Shown here: positions 1 through 8,303 of the stretch, in pieces
How positions within the stretch are numbered: the first letter of the stretch is position 1
Layout of the letters: each line of letters starts with the position of its first letter
NCBI RefSeq assembly: GCF_030812995.1
Contig: NZ_JAUSTT010000016.1
Coordinates: 1 to 64,000, forward strand
Source of the DNA: Bacillus chungangensis
Lineage (GTDB): Bacteria > Bacillota > Bacilli > Bacillales > Bacillaceae_C
Direction of reading: 5' to 3'
DNA: 64,000 nucleotides
Position numbers and translations under genes: made by a program
Notes under the pieces: generated by a model
Database searches by the model: none
What the model was told of the DNA's origin: nothing
What the model saw: the letters and a program-made list of their open reading frames with translations, nothing else

Positions 1-53
1 GATTCGGGAATCGTTTTTACCTAGGTAACGTATTCCAACCTTTAACAATTCAT

Positions 54-94
54 TTGTGTAGCAAAGCTACACAAGGTGCGACTGCCCGTCGCAC
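54..94. other. Two adjacent perfect hairpins of unknown role
   Basis: Two perfect inverted repeats stand side by side. Positions 54-74 form a 9-bp stem (TTGTGTAGC/GCTACACAA) with a 3-base loop, and 76-94 form a 7-bp stem (GTGCGAC/GTCGCAC) with a 5-base loop. A terminator follows at 98-129, so three hairpins occur within 76 bp. The gene to the left is outside the window, so these could belong to its 3' end. Confidence 0.6.
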
Positions 95-97
95 ACG

Positions 98-129
98 AAA
101 AACCGTCTGTCAATACAGACGGTTTTTTT
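98..129. terminator. Bidirectional intrinsic terminator after ytcI
   Basis: A 12-bp stem (AAAAACCGTCTG / CAGACGGTTTTT) with a 6-base loop has T-runs on both strands. It lies 9 bp beyond the stop codon of the minus-strand acyl-CoA synthetase and could also terminate a gene entering from the left. Confidence 0.85.
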
Positions 130-137
130 AAACGCTA

Positions 138-1718
138 TTATACCTTCTGTTGCAATTCTTTTTCTCGCAAGGCAACTCTTCTAATTTTACCAGAAGCGGT
201 TTTCGGAAGTTCTTCAATGAATTCGATTTTCCGCGGATATTTGTACGGTGCAGTTTGTTCTTTTACATGATTTTGCAGCATTTCAACAAGATCATCTTGT
301 TCCTCATTTACTCCCTCTTTTAAGACGATATATGCCTTAACAATGCTGCCCCGTATCTCATCTGGACTAGCAATAACAGCACATTCCTTGACATATGGAT
401 GCTTGACAAGTGCATCTTCCACTTCAAAAGGACCGATTGTATAGCCTGAACTAATGATAATATCATCGCCGCGTCCTTCAAACCAAAAATAGCCTTCTTT
501 ATCTCGTTTTGCTTTATCGCCAGTAATATAGTATTGATTCCTAAACTGCATTGCTGTCCGTTCCGGATCTTTGTAATATGATTTGAATAGGGCAGGCGTC
601 TCAATATGAACAGCAATATCACCTACTTCTCCAATTTTGCAAGCGTTTCCATATTCATCAATGATTTCTACCTTGTTTCCTGGTATTGGTTTTCCCATCG
701 AACCTGGCTTCAAATCCATATCTTTTGTAATCCCAACAAGAAGTGTATTTTCTGTTTGGCCATACCCATCCCGAACTGCTATTTGAAAATATTTTTGAAA
801 GGTATCGATCACCTCACGATTCAATGGTTCTCCTGCAGAAACTGCACTATGTAAAGCTGTTAATTCATATTGGTGAAGATTATCTACTTTCGCCATTAAG
901 CGATATTCCGTCGGTGTACAGCAAAGGACATTAACCTGATGTTGTTCTAAAAGCCGTAAATAGATTGTCGGTTCAAATTTGCCGTCATAAACAAATCCCG
1001 TGGCACCAGATCCTAGTACAGATAAAAATGGACTCCAAATCCATTTTTGCCAACCAGGCCCTGCAGTTGCCCAGACAACGTCATTCTCTCTGATGGAGAG
1101 CCAGTTCGGTGCTGCTGCCCGTAAATGTGCATAGCCCCAGCCATGTGTATGGACAACGCCTTTTGGATTTCCTGTTGTGCCAGACGTATAGGATAAAAAT
1201 GCCGTATCATCTTTAGATGTTTGACACATGGAGAATTGCGTTGATTGTTCGGACATGAGTGCGTCAAGATCATGCCAGCCTTTTCTCGCTTCGCCAAATA
1301 CAAATTTTATTACATCTCCTGATACGGCTGCATGTTCAAATTGACTGAGATAAGGAGCATAGCAAACAACACATTTTACATCGCCGTGCGACATACGATA
1401 CGTTAAATCATTAGCTCTTAGCAGCGGTGCACTCGGAATGACAACCATGCCTGCTTTTAAAGCAGCAATATATACTTGATACGCTTCTATCAAGCGCGGC
1501 ATCATAATTAAAATCGTATCCCCTTTTTTCAATCCCATTTGCATAAGCACATTTGCGATCTGATTCGCATGGCGAATTAATTGCGCATAGGTGATTTCCT
1601 GCGTATCGCCTTTGTCATTTTCCCAAATTAAAGCTTTTTTCTGTGGATCATTTGCGTATTTTTCTATTTCCTCCATTATATTATATTGCTCTGGAGCCAA
1701 TAAATCCTCTCGCTTCAT
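138..1718 (-). CDS. ytcI: Acyl-CoA synthetase (AMP-forming), YtcI-like
   Basis: This is a 526-residue member of the ANL adenylating family that would activate a carboxylic acid to its acyl-CoA via an acyl-AMP. Visible motifs are the phosphate-binding loop SYTSGTTGNPKG near residue 180, GYGQTEN near 320, the hinge region TGDKAKRDKEGYFWFEGRGD near 415, and the C-terminal catalytic-lysine motif KTASGKIRR. The sequence is closest in style to acetyl/medium-chain (ACSM-type) synthetases. The start at 1718 is chosen because AGGGGGAAGG lies just upstream; an in-frame ATG at 1781 lacks such a site. In B. subtilis ytcI lies next to sspA, as here. The fatty or short-chain acid used cannot be told from sequence. 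Confidence 0.85.
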   Translation of the reverse strand: MKREDLLAPEQYNIMEEIEKYANDPQKKALIWENDKGDTQEITYAQLIRHANQIANVLMQMGLKKGDTILIMMPRLIEAYQVYIAALKAGMVVIPSAPLLRANDLTYRMSHGDVKCVVCYAPYLSQFEHAAVSGDVIKFVFGEARKGWHDLDALMSEQSTQFSMCQTSKDDTAFLSYTSGTTGNPKGVVHTHGWGYAHLRAAAPNWLSIRENDVVWATAGPGWQKWIWSPFLSVLGSGATGFVYDGKFEPTIYLRLLEQHQVNVLCCTPTEYRLMAKVDNLHQYELTALHSAVSAGEPLNREVIDTFQKYFQIAVRDGYGQTENTLLVGITKDMDLKPGSMGKPIPGNKVEIIDEYGNACKIGEVGDIAVHIETPALFKSYYKDPERTAMQFRNQYYITGDKAKRDKEGYFWFEGRGDDIIISSGYTIGPFEVEDALVKHPYVKECAVIASPDEIRGSIVKAYIVLKEGVNEEQDDLVEMLQNHVKEQTAPYKYPRKIEFIEELPKTASGKIRRVALREKELQQKV

Positions 1719-1960
1719 AGTCCTTCCCCCTCTTTTTTCATTTGCCATATGATACTTCAGTATGACGTTGGAAGGTTTCACCTTCTAAGACAATCAATCA
1801 TCATTATCTATTCTAATAGTAAGAATAATTTAATTGTTATGTCAAGATTATTTTTTCAGAAAACAATATCTGTTCCGTCTTAATAAGGAGTAGTGCGAGG
1901 GTTAATGCTATGATTCGTTCCATTAAATATTACCGCAGTAGGTCATCGGGGTGTTTTTTG

Positions 1961-2240
1961 ATAAAGTGAAACTTCCATCAGTGGGGGTTTTCTCTTATCC
2001 CCCACTGATAAGAAGTAGAACAAAGGCTAAGGTCGCAACGTCCTGTTGCAACGCCTTTGTGACCGACATCCTCGAAAAAGAAGAGCACTTTTTCTTCGTG
2101 CGATGCTGATTCAAGAAACTTTCCTTATCCTGTCGGCCCGAACCAATCGGACATTTGACTTTCAGTTATCCCCCACCTAGCGCTTCTGATTCCTCTTACT
2201 CCCCGAGGTGGGGGGTATTACTGCCAGTTAGATGTGGGAT
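1961..2240 (-). mobile_element. 280-bp repeat, copy 1 (tnpB-less IS605-like element)
   Basis: This non-coding repeat is nearly identical to 35504-35781 and shares its ends with 39520-39666. A perfect hairpin sits near each end: ATCAGTGGGGG/CCCCCACTGAT at one, and CCCCCACCT with AGGTGGGGGG at the other. Further internal stems lie between (CAAAGGC/GCCTTTG, CCGA/TCGG). Read on the minus strand, the element is preceded by TTTTAT and ends in GTTTCACTTTAT, the layout expected of an IS200/IS605 derivative that has lost its genes. The copy abuts the U-tract of the sspA terminator. The family assignment is inferred; the repeat itself is directly visible. Confidence 0.75.
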
Positions 2241-2244
2241 AAAA

Positions 2245-2270
2245 AAGAAGCAGGTCAAAACCTGCTTCTT
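2245..2270 (-). terminator. sspA terminator
   Basis: An 11-bp perfect stem (AAGAAGCAGGT/ACCTGCTTCTT) with a 4-base loop is followed on the minus strand by TTTTTTAT. The 280-bp repeat begins directly at the end of this U-tract. Confidence 0.85.
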
Positions 2271-2305
2271 GTAGCCATATTTTATGATGTTGTAGAACTG
2301 GCACT

Positions 2306-2506
2306 TTATCGTTTTAATCCACTAAGCTGCTGCTGCGCTGTTTGGACGAGCCGTTTCGTCATTTCTCCACCAACTGAGCCATTTGCTCTAGAAGTTGTAT
2401 CAGAGCCAAGCTGAACCCCAAACTCTTGGGCAATTTCATACTTTACTTGATCAAGGTATTGTTCCACACCAGGGACTACTAACTTATTTGAGCTTCTGTT
2501 AGGCAT
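2306..2506 (-). CDS. sspA: Alpha/beta-type small acid-soluble spore protein
   Basis: This 66-residue protein coats and protects DNA in the dormant spore and is degraded at germination. It has the family hallmarks: the germination-protease (GPR) cleavage region EIAQEFGV near residue 24, the central [13 protein letters not shown] block, and a Gln-rich C-terminus. The length matches the family (60-70 residues). AGGGAGGTG precedes the ATG at the usual distance. Family members are normally made in the forespore under sigma-G, but I could not identify a convincing sigma-G promoter upstream. Its place between ytcI and thiI matches sspA of B. subtilis, so the symbol rests on synteny; several near-identical paralogues usually exist per genome. 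Confidence 0.93.
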   Translation of the reverse strand: MPNRSSNKLVVPGVEQYLDQVKYEIAQEFGVQLGSDTTSRANGSVGGEMTKRLVQTAQQQLSGLKR

Positions 2507-2637
2507 TTGTTTTCACCTCCCTGTAACAATTAGCGTGTGTGAAAACAAATGCCTTCATGCCACAAAAAATATGGCAGTAGTGCCGCTTTTATTAGTACTT
2601 GCAACAACAATGATTGCCCGAAATAATCCAGTCTCCC

Positions 2638-3843
2638 TTATAGTAAATCCGCGAACTCATCTATCGCGGTTTCATTTATATGAACCGTCATCGTTTGTGT
2701 TGATTGCAAAGCTTCTTCAAGCAATGCTTCAAAATCGATTGAACTTTCATATGCTTTAATTTTCTCTTTTTTTGGCTTCGTTTTAGGCGCAGGAGGGGTG
2801 AAAATCGTACAGCAATCTTCATAAGGAAGAATCGAAATGTCATACGTATTGATTTTTTGAGAAATAGCAATAATTTCATTTTTATCCATTGAAATAAGCG
2901 GACGTAAAATTGGCGTTGTCGTTACATCGTTTATCGCTTCAAGACTCTCCAATGTTTGGCTTGCTACTTGCCCTAAGTTCTCTCCCGTCGCAATTGCTAG
3001 TCCATGATGCTGGGCACGAATTCGATCTGCTAGGATCAGCATCATTCTTCTCGTTGATGTCATCGTATATCCGCTTGGAATCCGCTGATGAATGGTTTCT
3101 TGAATTTTTGTAAATGGAACAAGGTGAACAGTCATTTTTCCATTGTAGAAAGAAAGCTGACGTGCCAAATCAATTACTTTTTGCTTTGCACGTTCGCTCG
3201 TAAATGGCGGACTATGGAAATGAACAACTTCCAGTTCCACACCACGTTTCATTGTTAAATAACCAGCAACTGGACTATCAATGCCGCCTGATAGCATTAA
3301 CATCGCTTTTCCAGATGAGCCAACAGGAAGCCCTCCCGCTCCTTGTATCGTTTCACAAGAAAGGAACACACCCTCATGGCGAATTTCCACTAATAGTTTA
3401 ATGTCTGGTCGTTTTACATTAACGTGAATCGTGTCTATATGTTTCAAAATATAGCCGCCAACAGCATGGTTAACACCGTTCGTATCAAGTGAAAAGCTTT
3501 TATCAGAGCGTTTTGTAACCACTTTAAAAGATCCGCCAGCCTGATGAAATTGTTGAACCAATTGCAAGGAAGCTTTTTGGATTTCATCAATATCTTTGTC
3601 CACTTTTACTACTGGACTAATCGATTGAATACCAAATATATTTTTTAAGCACTCTACAATAGGAGCACTCTCTTCTCCGTGTAAATGGATAAACATGCGT
3701 TCACGATCTGCATGAATTTTAACGCTTGGAAATGCCTCTAAAGCGTCGCGGACATTTTTGGTTAATTTGCCAACAAATTTTTTTCGGTTTTTTCTTTTTA
3801 ATGATAATTCTCCATAACGCACTAAAATTCTATCGTATTTCAT
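2638..3843 (-). CDS. thiI: tRNA 4-thiouridine synthase ThiI
   Basis: ThiI adenylates U8 of tRNA and transfers sulfur to it, and in many bacteria also supplies sulfur for the thiamine thiazole. The 401-residue protein has the N-terminal ferredoxin-like and THUMP region (about 1-165) and the PP-loop SGGIDSP at 185-191. There is no C-terminal rhodanese domain, as is normal for Bacillus ThiI, which takes sulfur directly from a dedicated desulfurase. Its ATG overlaps the stop of the upstream desulfurase gene by four bases, so the two are translationally coupled. Confidence 0.95.
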   Translation of the reverse strand: MKYDRILVRYGELSLKRKNRKKFVGKLTKNVRDALEAFPSVKIHADRERMFIHLHGEESAPIVECLKNIFGIQSISPVVKVDKDIDEIQKASLQLVQQFHQAGGSFKVVTKRSDKSFSLDTNGVNHAVGGYILKHIDTIHVNVKRPDIKLLVEIRHEGVFLSCETIQGAGGLPVGSSGKAMLMLSGGIDSPVAGYLTMKRGVELEVVHFHSPPFTSERAKQKVIDLARQLSFYNGKMTVHLVPFTKIQETIHQRIPSGYTMTSTRRMMLILADRIRAQHHGLAIATGENLGQVASQTLESLEAINDVTTTPILRPLISMDKNEIIAISQKINTYDISILPYEDCCTIFTPPAPKTKPKKEKIKAYESSIDFEALLEEALQSTQTMTVHINETAIDEFADLL

Positions 3844-4991
3844 TTTGATCGCCTCATTGTTTTTTCAAGTTCTGCTATTACTTCTCGCAAGGCTGCCACA
3901 AAGATTTCTGCTTCCTCCAATGTGTTTTCATAGGAAAGACTTACCCGAACAGCTCCAAGAACTTCATCATTTGGAAGCCCCATCGCCTTCAAAGTGCCAC
4001 TCGCAATTTTTTGTTTCGAGGAGCAAGCACTCGTTGTAGAAATGAAAATGCCCTTTTCCTCCAAGGCATGAACAATCACTTCCCCACGAAAACCTGTCAA
4101 TGAAAAGTTTATAATATGTGGGGCTGCATGGGAGAAAGGTGTATGCATTTGAAGAGTTGGGATCTCTTGAAGCGTATTCCATAAATAATTCCTAATCTCC
4201 ATTATACTGCTCATCTTTGTTTGCCTTTTTTCCTCTATCATCCGCAATGCTTTTGCCATTGCCACAATTCCTGCTGTATTTTCAGTGCCGCTGCGCACAT
4301 TTGACTCTTGGCTTCCGCCGGATAAAAGCGGTGCCAAACGCAGTCCTTCTCTTATATAAAGGATGCCATTTCCTTTCAAACCATGGAATTTATGGGCAGA
4401 TATAGAACAAAGATCTATATGTGCTTCCTGAAAATGAAGAGGAACCTTTCCACAGCCTTGCACGTGATCGACATGAAAAAGGATTTTTGGATATTTCTGG
4501 AGCATTTGGCCAACTACTTTAATTGGTTGAATCGTTCCAATTTCGTTATTTACATGCATCATCGATACAAGGATTGTTTCCTCCGTGATTGCTGCCATCA
4601 CATCATCAACGTTTATTTGCCCTTTCTGATTAACCGGTACATAGGTAATCTTAAAGCCATGCTCTTGCAGCTGCTTGCATGTTGCAATGACTGATGCGTG
4701 TTCAATACTCGTTGTAATGAGATGCTTCCCTCGCGACTGGTGATGGACCGCTGCCCCTTTTATTGCTAAGTTGTTGCTTTCTGTCCCACCAGAAGTAAAG
4801 TAAATTTCTTTCGCTTTCACGTTTAATAAGTCAGCAATTTGCTTCCTAGCTTGGGAGACAAGCTGTTCAACCTTGCCGCCAAAGCCATGCAGGGACGATG
4901 GATTTCCATAATAATGATCTGCAACTTGTACAAACGTCTGCAATACTTCCTTAAATGGCTTCGTAGTAGCACTGTTATCAAAATAAATCAT
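3840..4991 (-). CDS. nifZ: Cysteine desulfurase NifZ (IscS/NifS family)
   Basis: This 383-residue PLP enzyme releases sulfane sulfur from cysteine. The PLP lysine is in SAHKFHG (Lys201), His and Asp of the cofactor pocket are in TSIEHAS and FHVDHVQG, and the persulfide cysteine is Cys323 in STTSACSSK. Translational coupling to thiI (ATGA overlap at 3840-3843) indicates that it serves tRNA thiolation rather than general Fe-S assembly, as shown for NifZ of B. subtilis. AAGGTG precedes the ATG. Confidence 0.93.
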   Translation of the reverse strand: MIYFDNSATTKPFKEVLQTFVQVADHYYGNPSSLHGFGGKVEQLVSQARKQIADLLNVKAKEIYFTSGGTESNNLAIKGAAVHHQSRGKHLITTSIEHASVIATCKQLQEHGFKITYVPVNQKGQINVDDVMAAITEETILVSMMHVNNEIGTIQPIKVVGQMLQKYPKILFHVDHVQGCGKVPLHFQEAHIDLCSISAHKFHGLKGNGILYIREGLRLAPLLSGGSQESNVRSGTENTAGIVAMAKALRMIEEKRQTKMSSIMEIRNYLWNTLQEIPTLQMHTPFSHAAPHIINFSLTGFRGEVIVHALEEKGIFISTTSACSSKQKIASGTLKAMGLPNDEVLGAVRVSLSYENTLEEAEIFVAALREVIAELEKTMRRSK

Positions 4992-5319
4992 ATTAACACC
5001 TTCATTTCCACCTCGTCAATGTTAAATCTTATCACAAGTTGAATGATCTGCAACTAGCTTTTTTACAAGTTTCCAGTACGTTCTTCATCTTTATAAGAAT
5101 TTTTTCTAACACTTATAAAAAAGTGCTATGAATTTTTCAAGTCTTAAGGTAGAATGGGAATGTTCTTAAATAACAATGCATTTATTTAAACATTCTTATT
5201 GCACCTGCCAGCAAAATGTTGTTAGACTTTTTTGATTATTTACACATCCAACATTTTTGCATCTTCCTATGGTACGATACCAATGTTTATATAAGCTTTG
5301 CAAGTAGAAAGGTGATTTT
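4992..5319. promoter_or_regulatory. Divergent nifZ-brnQ intergenic region with a long inverted repeat
   Basis: No gene is visible in this 328-bp gap. At 5158-5195 there is an inverted repeat, GAATGTTCTTAAATAA with TTTATTTAAACATTC, separated by about 7 bases and with one mismatch pair. It has no T-run, so it is more likely an operator or leader hairpin for brnQ than a terminator. No clear CodY box or T-box was recognised. Confidence 0.4.
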
Positions 5320-6642
5320 ATGCTAAAAAAACAAAACGTTTCTGCAAAAGAAATATTTGTTATTGGTTTAATGCTCTTTGCCCTATTTTTTGGCGCAGGT
5401 AATTTAATATTCCCTCCGTTGCTTGGGCAGCAAGCTGGTACGAATGTTTGGATTGCTATCTTTGGTTTTCTTGTCACAGGGGTTGGCCTGCCGCTGCTCG
5501 CTGTGATTGCTGTCGCTAGAAGTGGAGGCGATTTGCAAACTTTAGCCAGCCGCGTTCATCCAGTATTTGGCCTTATCTTTTCGGTTACAATGTTTTTGGC
5601 GATTGGACCATTCTTTGGAATTCCGAGAACAGGAACTGTTGCTTACGAGATTGGCATCATCCCTTTTCTTTCTGAAAATATCCAAAATAACAGCTGGCCT
5701 CTTATTATTTATACTGTTATCTTTTTTTCCTTAACTGCTTTGCTAGCACTCAATCCTTCTAAACTTGTTGATCGTATTGGCAAGATCCTTACACCGATAC
5801 TAATTATTGTTCTAGCTTTATTAGTATCGAAAAACTTTTTAACACCAATGGGAAGCTTACAGGAACCAACTAAAGCATATGTAGATTTCCCATTTTTCAA
5901 AGGATTTATCGACGGTTATTTAACAATGGATACGATTGCTGCATTAGTATTTGGAATTGTCATTATTTATTCAATCCGTGAAAAAGGCATTATCGATGTA
6001 AAACAACAAATAAAAACATGTGTCTATGCTGGACTCATTGCAGCAGCAGGTTTAGTCGCTGTTTATTTATCACTTGCATTTATTGGGGCAACAAGTACAG
6101 AAGCGATCGGTTTAAAAGAAAATGGCGGAGCTATTTTATCAGCGTCAGTCGCACATTTATATGGCTCACTTGGAGCAATCATTCTCGGCCTAACGATAAC
6201 GTTTGCTTGTTTGACAACTTCTATTGGACTCGTTTCCGCCTGTGCAACTTATTTTTCGAAGCTTGTTAAACCGATATCTTATCGCGCCTTTGTTATTGTA
6301 CTGTCTCTTTTTAGCATGATGATAGCAAATGTAGGGTTAACAGAACTAATCGCCATTTCATTGCCTGTTTTAATGATGATTTATCCACTAAGCATTGTGC
6401 TTATCCTGCTCTCTTTTCTTGATCCAATCTTTAAAGGGAAGCGTTCTGTTTACGCAGGGGCATTAATTCCAACAGGAATCATTAGTATTGTGGACGGGCT
6501 TAGCAAAACAAAAATAGATATCTCACTTGTAACGGATATTTTCTCCTTGCTTCCACTTTTTGATGAGAAAATTGGCTGGCTGCTTCCTGCGATAATCGGC
6601 GGAATAATCGGCTTGATCCTTGACTTTATTTTCAGAAAATAA
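5320..6642 (+). CDS. brnQ: Branched-chain amino acid carrier (LIVCS family)
   Basis: This 440-residue membrane protein is a sodium- or proton-coupled importer of Ile, Leu or Val. It begins with the family signature ALFFGAGNLIFPPLLG (residues 17-32) and has about 12 hydrophobic segments along its length. AAAGGTGA precedes the ATG. The location next to nifZ and ezrA matches braB of B. subtilis, so the orthologue is probably BraB. Its terminator is split by the IS3 insertion described below, so transcription may now run into the element. Confidence 0.92.
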   Translation: MLKKQNVSAKEIFVIGLMLFALFFGAGNLIFPPLLGQQAGTNVWIAIFGFLVTGVGLPLLAVIAVARSGGDLQTLASRVHPVFGLIFSVTMFLAIGPFFGIPRTGTVAYEIGIIPFLSENIQNNSWPLIIYTVIFFSLTALLALNPSKLVDRIGKILTPILIIVLALLVSKNFLTPMGSLQEPTKAYVDFPFFKGFIDGYLTMDTIAALVFGIVIIYSIREKGIIDVKQQIKTCVYAGLIAAAGLVAVYLSLAFIGATSTEAIGLKENGGAILSASVAHLYGSLGAIILGLTITFACLTTSIGLVSACATYFSKLVKPISYRAFVIVLSLFSMMIANVGLTELIAISLPVLMMIYPLSIVLILLSFLDPIFKGKRSVYAGALIPTGIISIVDGLSKTKIDISLVTDIFSLLPLFDEKIGWLLPAIIGGIIGLILDFIFRK

Positions 6643-6732
6643 AGTGAACCAGTTTAGAAAGCTCTCATTACATGACGCGACATCCTTGCTGCCGCTCTTT
6701 CTTAGTGCGATCAAACATTTTATAGGAAAAAC

Positions 6733-6746
6733 AAAAAAGAGCCGAA
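6733..6746. terminator. Left arm of the split brnQ/ezrA terminator
   Basis: AAAAAAGAGCCGAA here is complementary (one G-T pair) to TTCGGTTCTTTTTT at 8225-8238. With the IS element and one ACT copy removed, the two arms flank a short loop and make a 14-bp bidirectional terminator between the convergent genes brnQ and ezrA. Confidence 0.8.
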
Positions 6747-6790
6747 GCACCACTTAAACTGTACCCTTTGTATAGGACATTTTAAAAAAG

Positions 6791-7686
6791 CTAGACAACT
6801 TGTTGAAGCTGCTGTCTGTACTTTGCAGGCGCCAGCTTTTTCAAATGCCATTGCCCTCGATAATGGTTGTAATACATCATATAACTCTTAATTTCTCGTT
6901 TGACTTCTTCTAACGTTTCACATTCCTCGATATTTGTTTCATCTTTAAAATGCCCAAAAAATGATTCTTGTGGCGCATTGTCCCAGCAGTTTCCTCGACG
7001 TGACATGGATTGTCTTAACCCCATTTTCTTCACAAGTTTTTGGAATTGTGGATTGGTATAATGAAATCCTTGATCCGAATGAATAAAAGCATCTTCTGTT
7101 AAATGGTGGTGTTTCTTCAATTGATGAAGCGTATTAAGGGCAATGTCGATACTTAACGAAGACGACACTTCATACGCTAAAATTTCATTCGTTTCGGCGT
7201 CCTTAATCGTTGATAAATAAGCGCGTTTACTGCCTCCATACGTTAAATAGGTGATATCCGACAATAACACTTTCCCGGCCACACCTTGTTTAAAATTGCG
7301 TTGTAATTCATTTGGACATGTACGATGTTCTTTTGTCGCTTTTGCCATACGTCGAGCTGGATTCGCTTTTCGAATCGGGCAGATAATCTGATATTTTTTC
7401 ATTATGCAGCGAATACGTTTCAGATTGTACGTAATCCCGTATTGATTTTCTAACGTCATTTTAATTTAACGTGCTCCTTTTTTGCGCCCCCGAAAATGAT
7501 ACGCCTTTAAAATGATTTCCTTTACCCCTTCATCTGCTTGTTCTTGCGCCACACGTTTCTGTGCTGATTTTTCTAAAAAATAATTGTAATAGCCAGAACG
7601 AGATACACCCATCACATCACATAAATAGCTGACTAAACGCTTTAATTTATACTTTTCATCGTGTGATGGATGAGTTCAAACTTTAG
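6791..7686 (-). pseudogene. IS3-family OrfB transposase, interrupted
   Basis: The 222-residue part downstream of 7459 keeps the DDE catalytic core: Asp in LLSDITY, Asp in FIHSDQGFHY, and Glu 36 residues later in NAPQESFFGH. Upstream, the same frame encodes the expected N-terminal region (KYKLKRLVSYLCDVMGVSRS, then GYYN), but TAA at 7466-7468 stands where CAA (Gln) would give GARQIKM. Still further upstream the frame breaks again near 7655, where the coding sense switches frames between FELIHHTM and DEKYKLK. Both lesions were read directly; the ancestral residues are inferred from the family. Confidence 0.88.
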
Positions 7687-7700
7687 TGCCGTAGCGATTT

Positions 7701-8120
7701 TTATTTCTTCTTCAACATCTGCCTTTCGAGTAGATCGAGCTTTTTTAACAGTTCATTCTCTGCTTCAAGTAATCGATTTTTCGCCTCTAATCGCTTCAAT
7801 TTCTCTTCCAATGTCAATTCGCGTTCAGAAGGTCTACCTGAATTTGTTTTACGTGTATCTTGTAAACCTTCTACACCTGCTTTACGATAAGCAGCTCGCC
7901 AACGTTTTCCTGAAGATTCGATTCGTTTTATACCAATTAATTCAACATCTAAACCAGCAGTTTCAAAAATTTCTCTTGGTAATTTACCTTTTTCATTTTC
8001 CGCAATAAAATGACGCTTAAATTCGTCCGTATATGTGATTGCTTTCTCACTAACTGCTTGCACATTCGGATTACATTTGAGCTGTTTTTGTTCCTTTCTC
8101 GTAAAATATCTTTTGGTCAT
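7701..8120 (-). CDS. IS3-family OrfA (HTH and leucine-zipper protein)
   Basis: This 139-residue DNA-binding subunit of an IS150-like element has a helix-turn-helix region around residues 20-75 and a C-terminal Leu/Glu heptad coiled coil (about 100-135, with LEAENELLKKLDLL). In the family it is joined to OrfB by -1 frameshifting near its end. Here OrfB is broken, so OrfA alone could at most act as an inhibitor of related active copies. It appears intact. Confidence 0.88.
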   Translation of the reverse strand: MTKRYFTRKEQKQLKCNPNVQAVSEKAITYTDEFKRHFIAENEKGKLPREIFETAGLDVELIGIKRIESSGKRWRAAYRKAGVEGLQDTRKTNSGRPSERELTLEEKLKRLEAKNRLLEAENELLKKLDLLERQMLKKK

Positions 8121-8224
8121 TTCACTCTACTCCAACATCTTTTTTCTCATTATAAACAAAAGTACCCTATAGGATAGACTTTTTTTAAAGTGTCTATCTT
8201 ATAGGGTACAGTTTAACTTTTGCA

Positions 8225-8238
8225 TTCGGTTCTTTTTT
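8225..8238. terminator. Right arm of the split brnQ/ezrA terminator
   Basis: TTCGGTTCTTTTTT pairs with 6733-6746. It now lies 1.46 kb from its partner because the IS3 element is inserted in the loop. ezrA transcripts therefore enter the IS before meeting any complete terminator. Confidence 0.75.
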
Positions 8239-8303
8239 CCTTTATTTAACCTTTGTTCTGCTTCTTATTTAGGGAAGCATGAAAAACCCCTATAAATGAA
8301 ATT

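Larger units (their letters stand above)
6755..8215 (-). mobile_element. IS3-family (IS150-like) insertion sequence, decayed
   Basis: The element is 1461 bp, with terminal inverted repeats starting TAAACTGTACCCT at both ends and an ACT direct repeat at 6752-6754 and 8216-8218. It carries orfA and orfB on the minus strand, as in IS3-family elements that make a frameshifted OrfAB transposase. OrfB has a premature stop and apparently an earlier frameshift, so this copy should be inactive by itself. The exact end is uncertain by about 5 bp because flanking bases are also partly palindromic. Confidence 0.9.

Noticed and set aside
5158-5195. Terminator or T-box for brnQ
   Set aside because: There is no T-run after the inverted repeat and no T-box or specifier-loop sequence.
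7670-8008. 112-residue ORF opposite orfA
   Set aside because: It is an antisense shadow of the IS3 OrfA gene.
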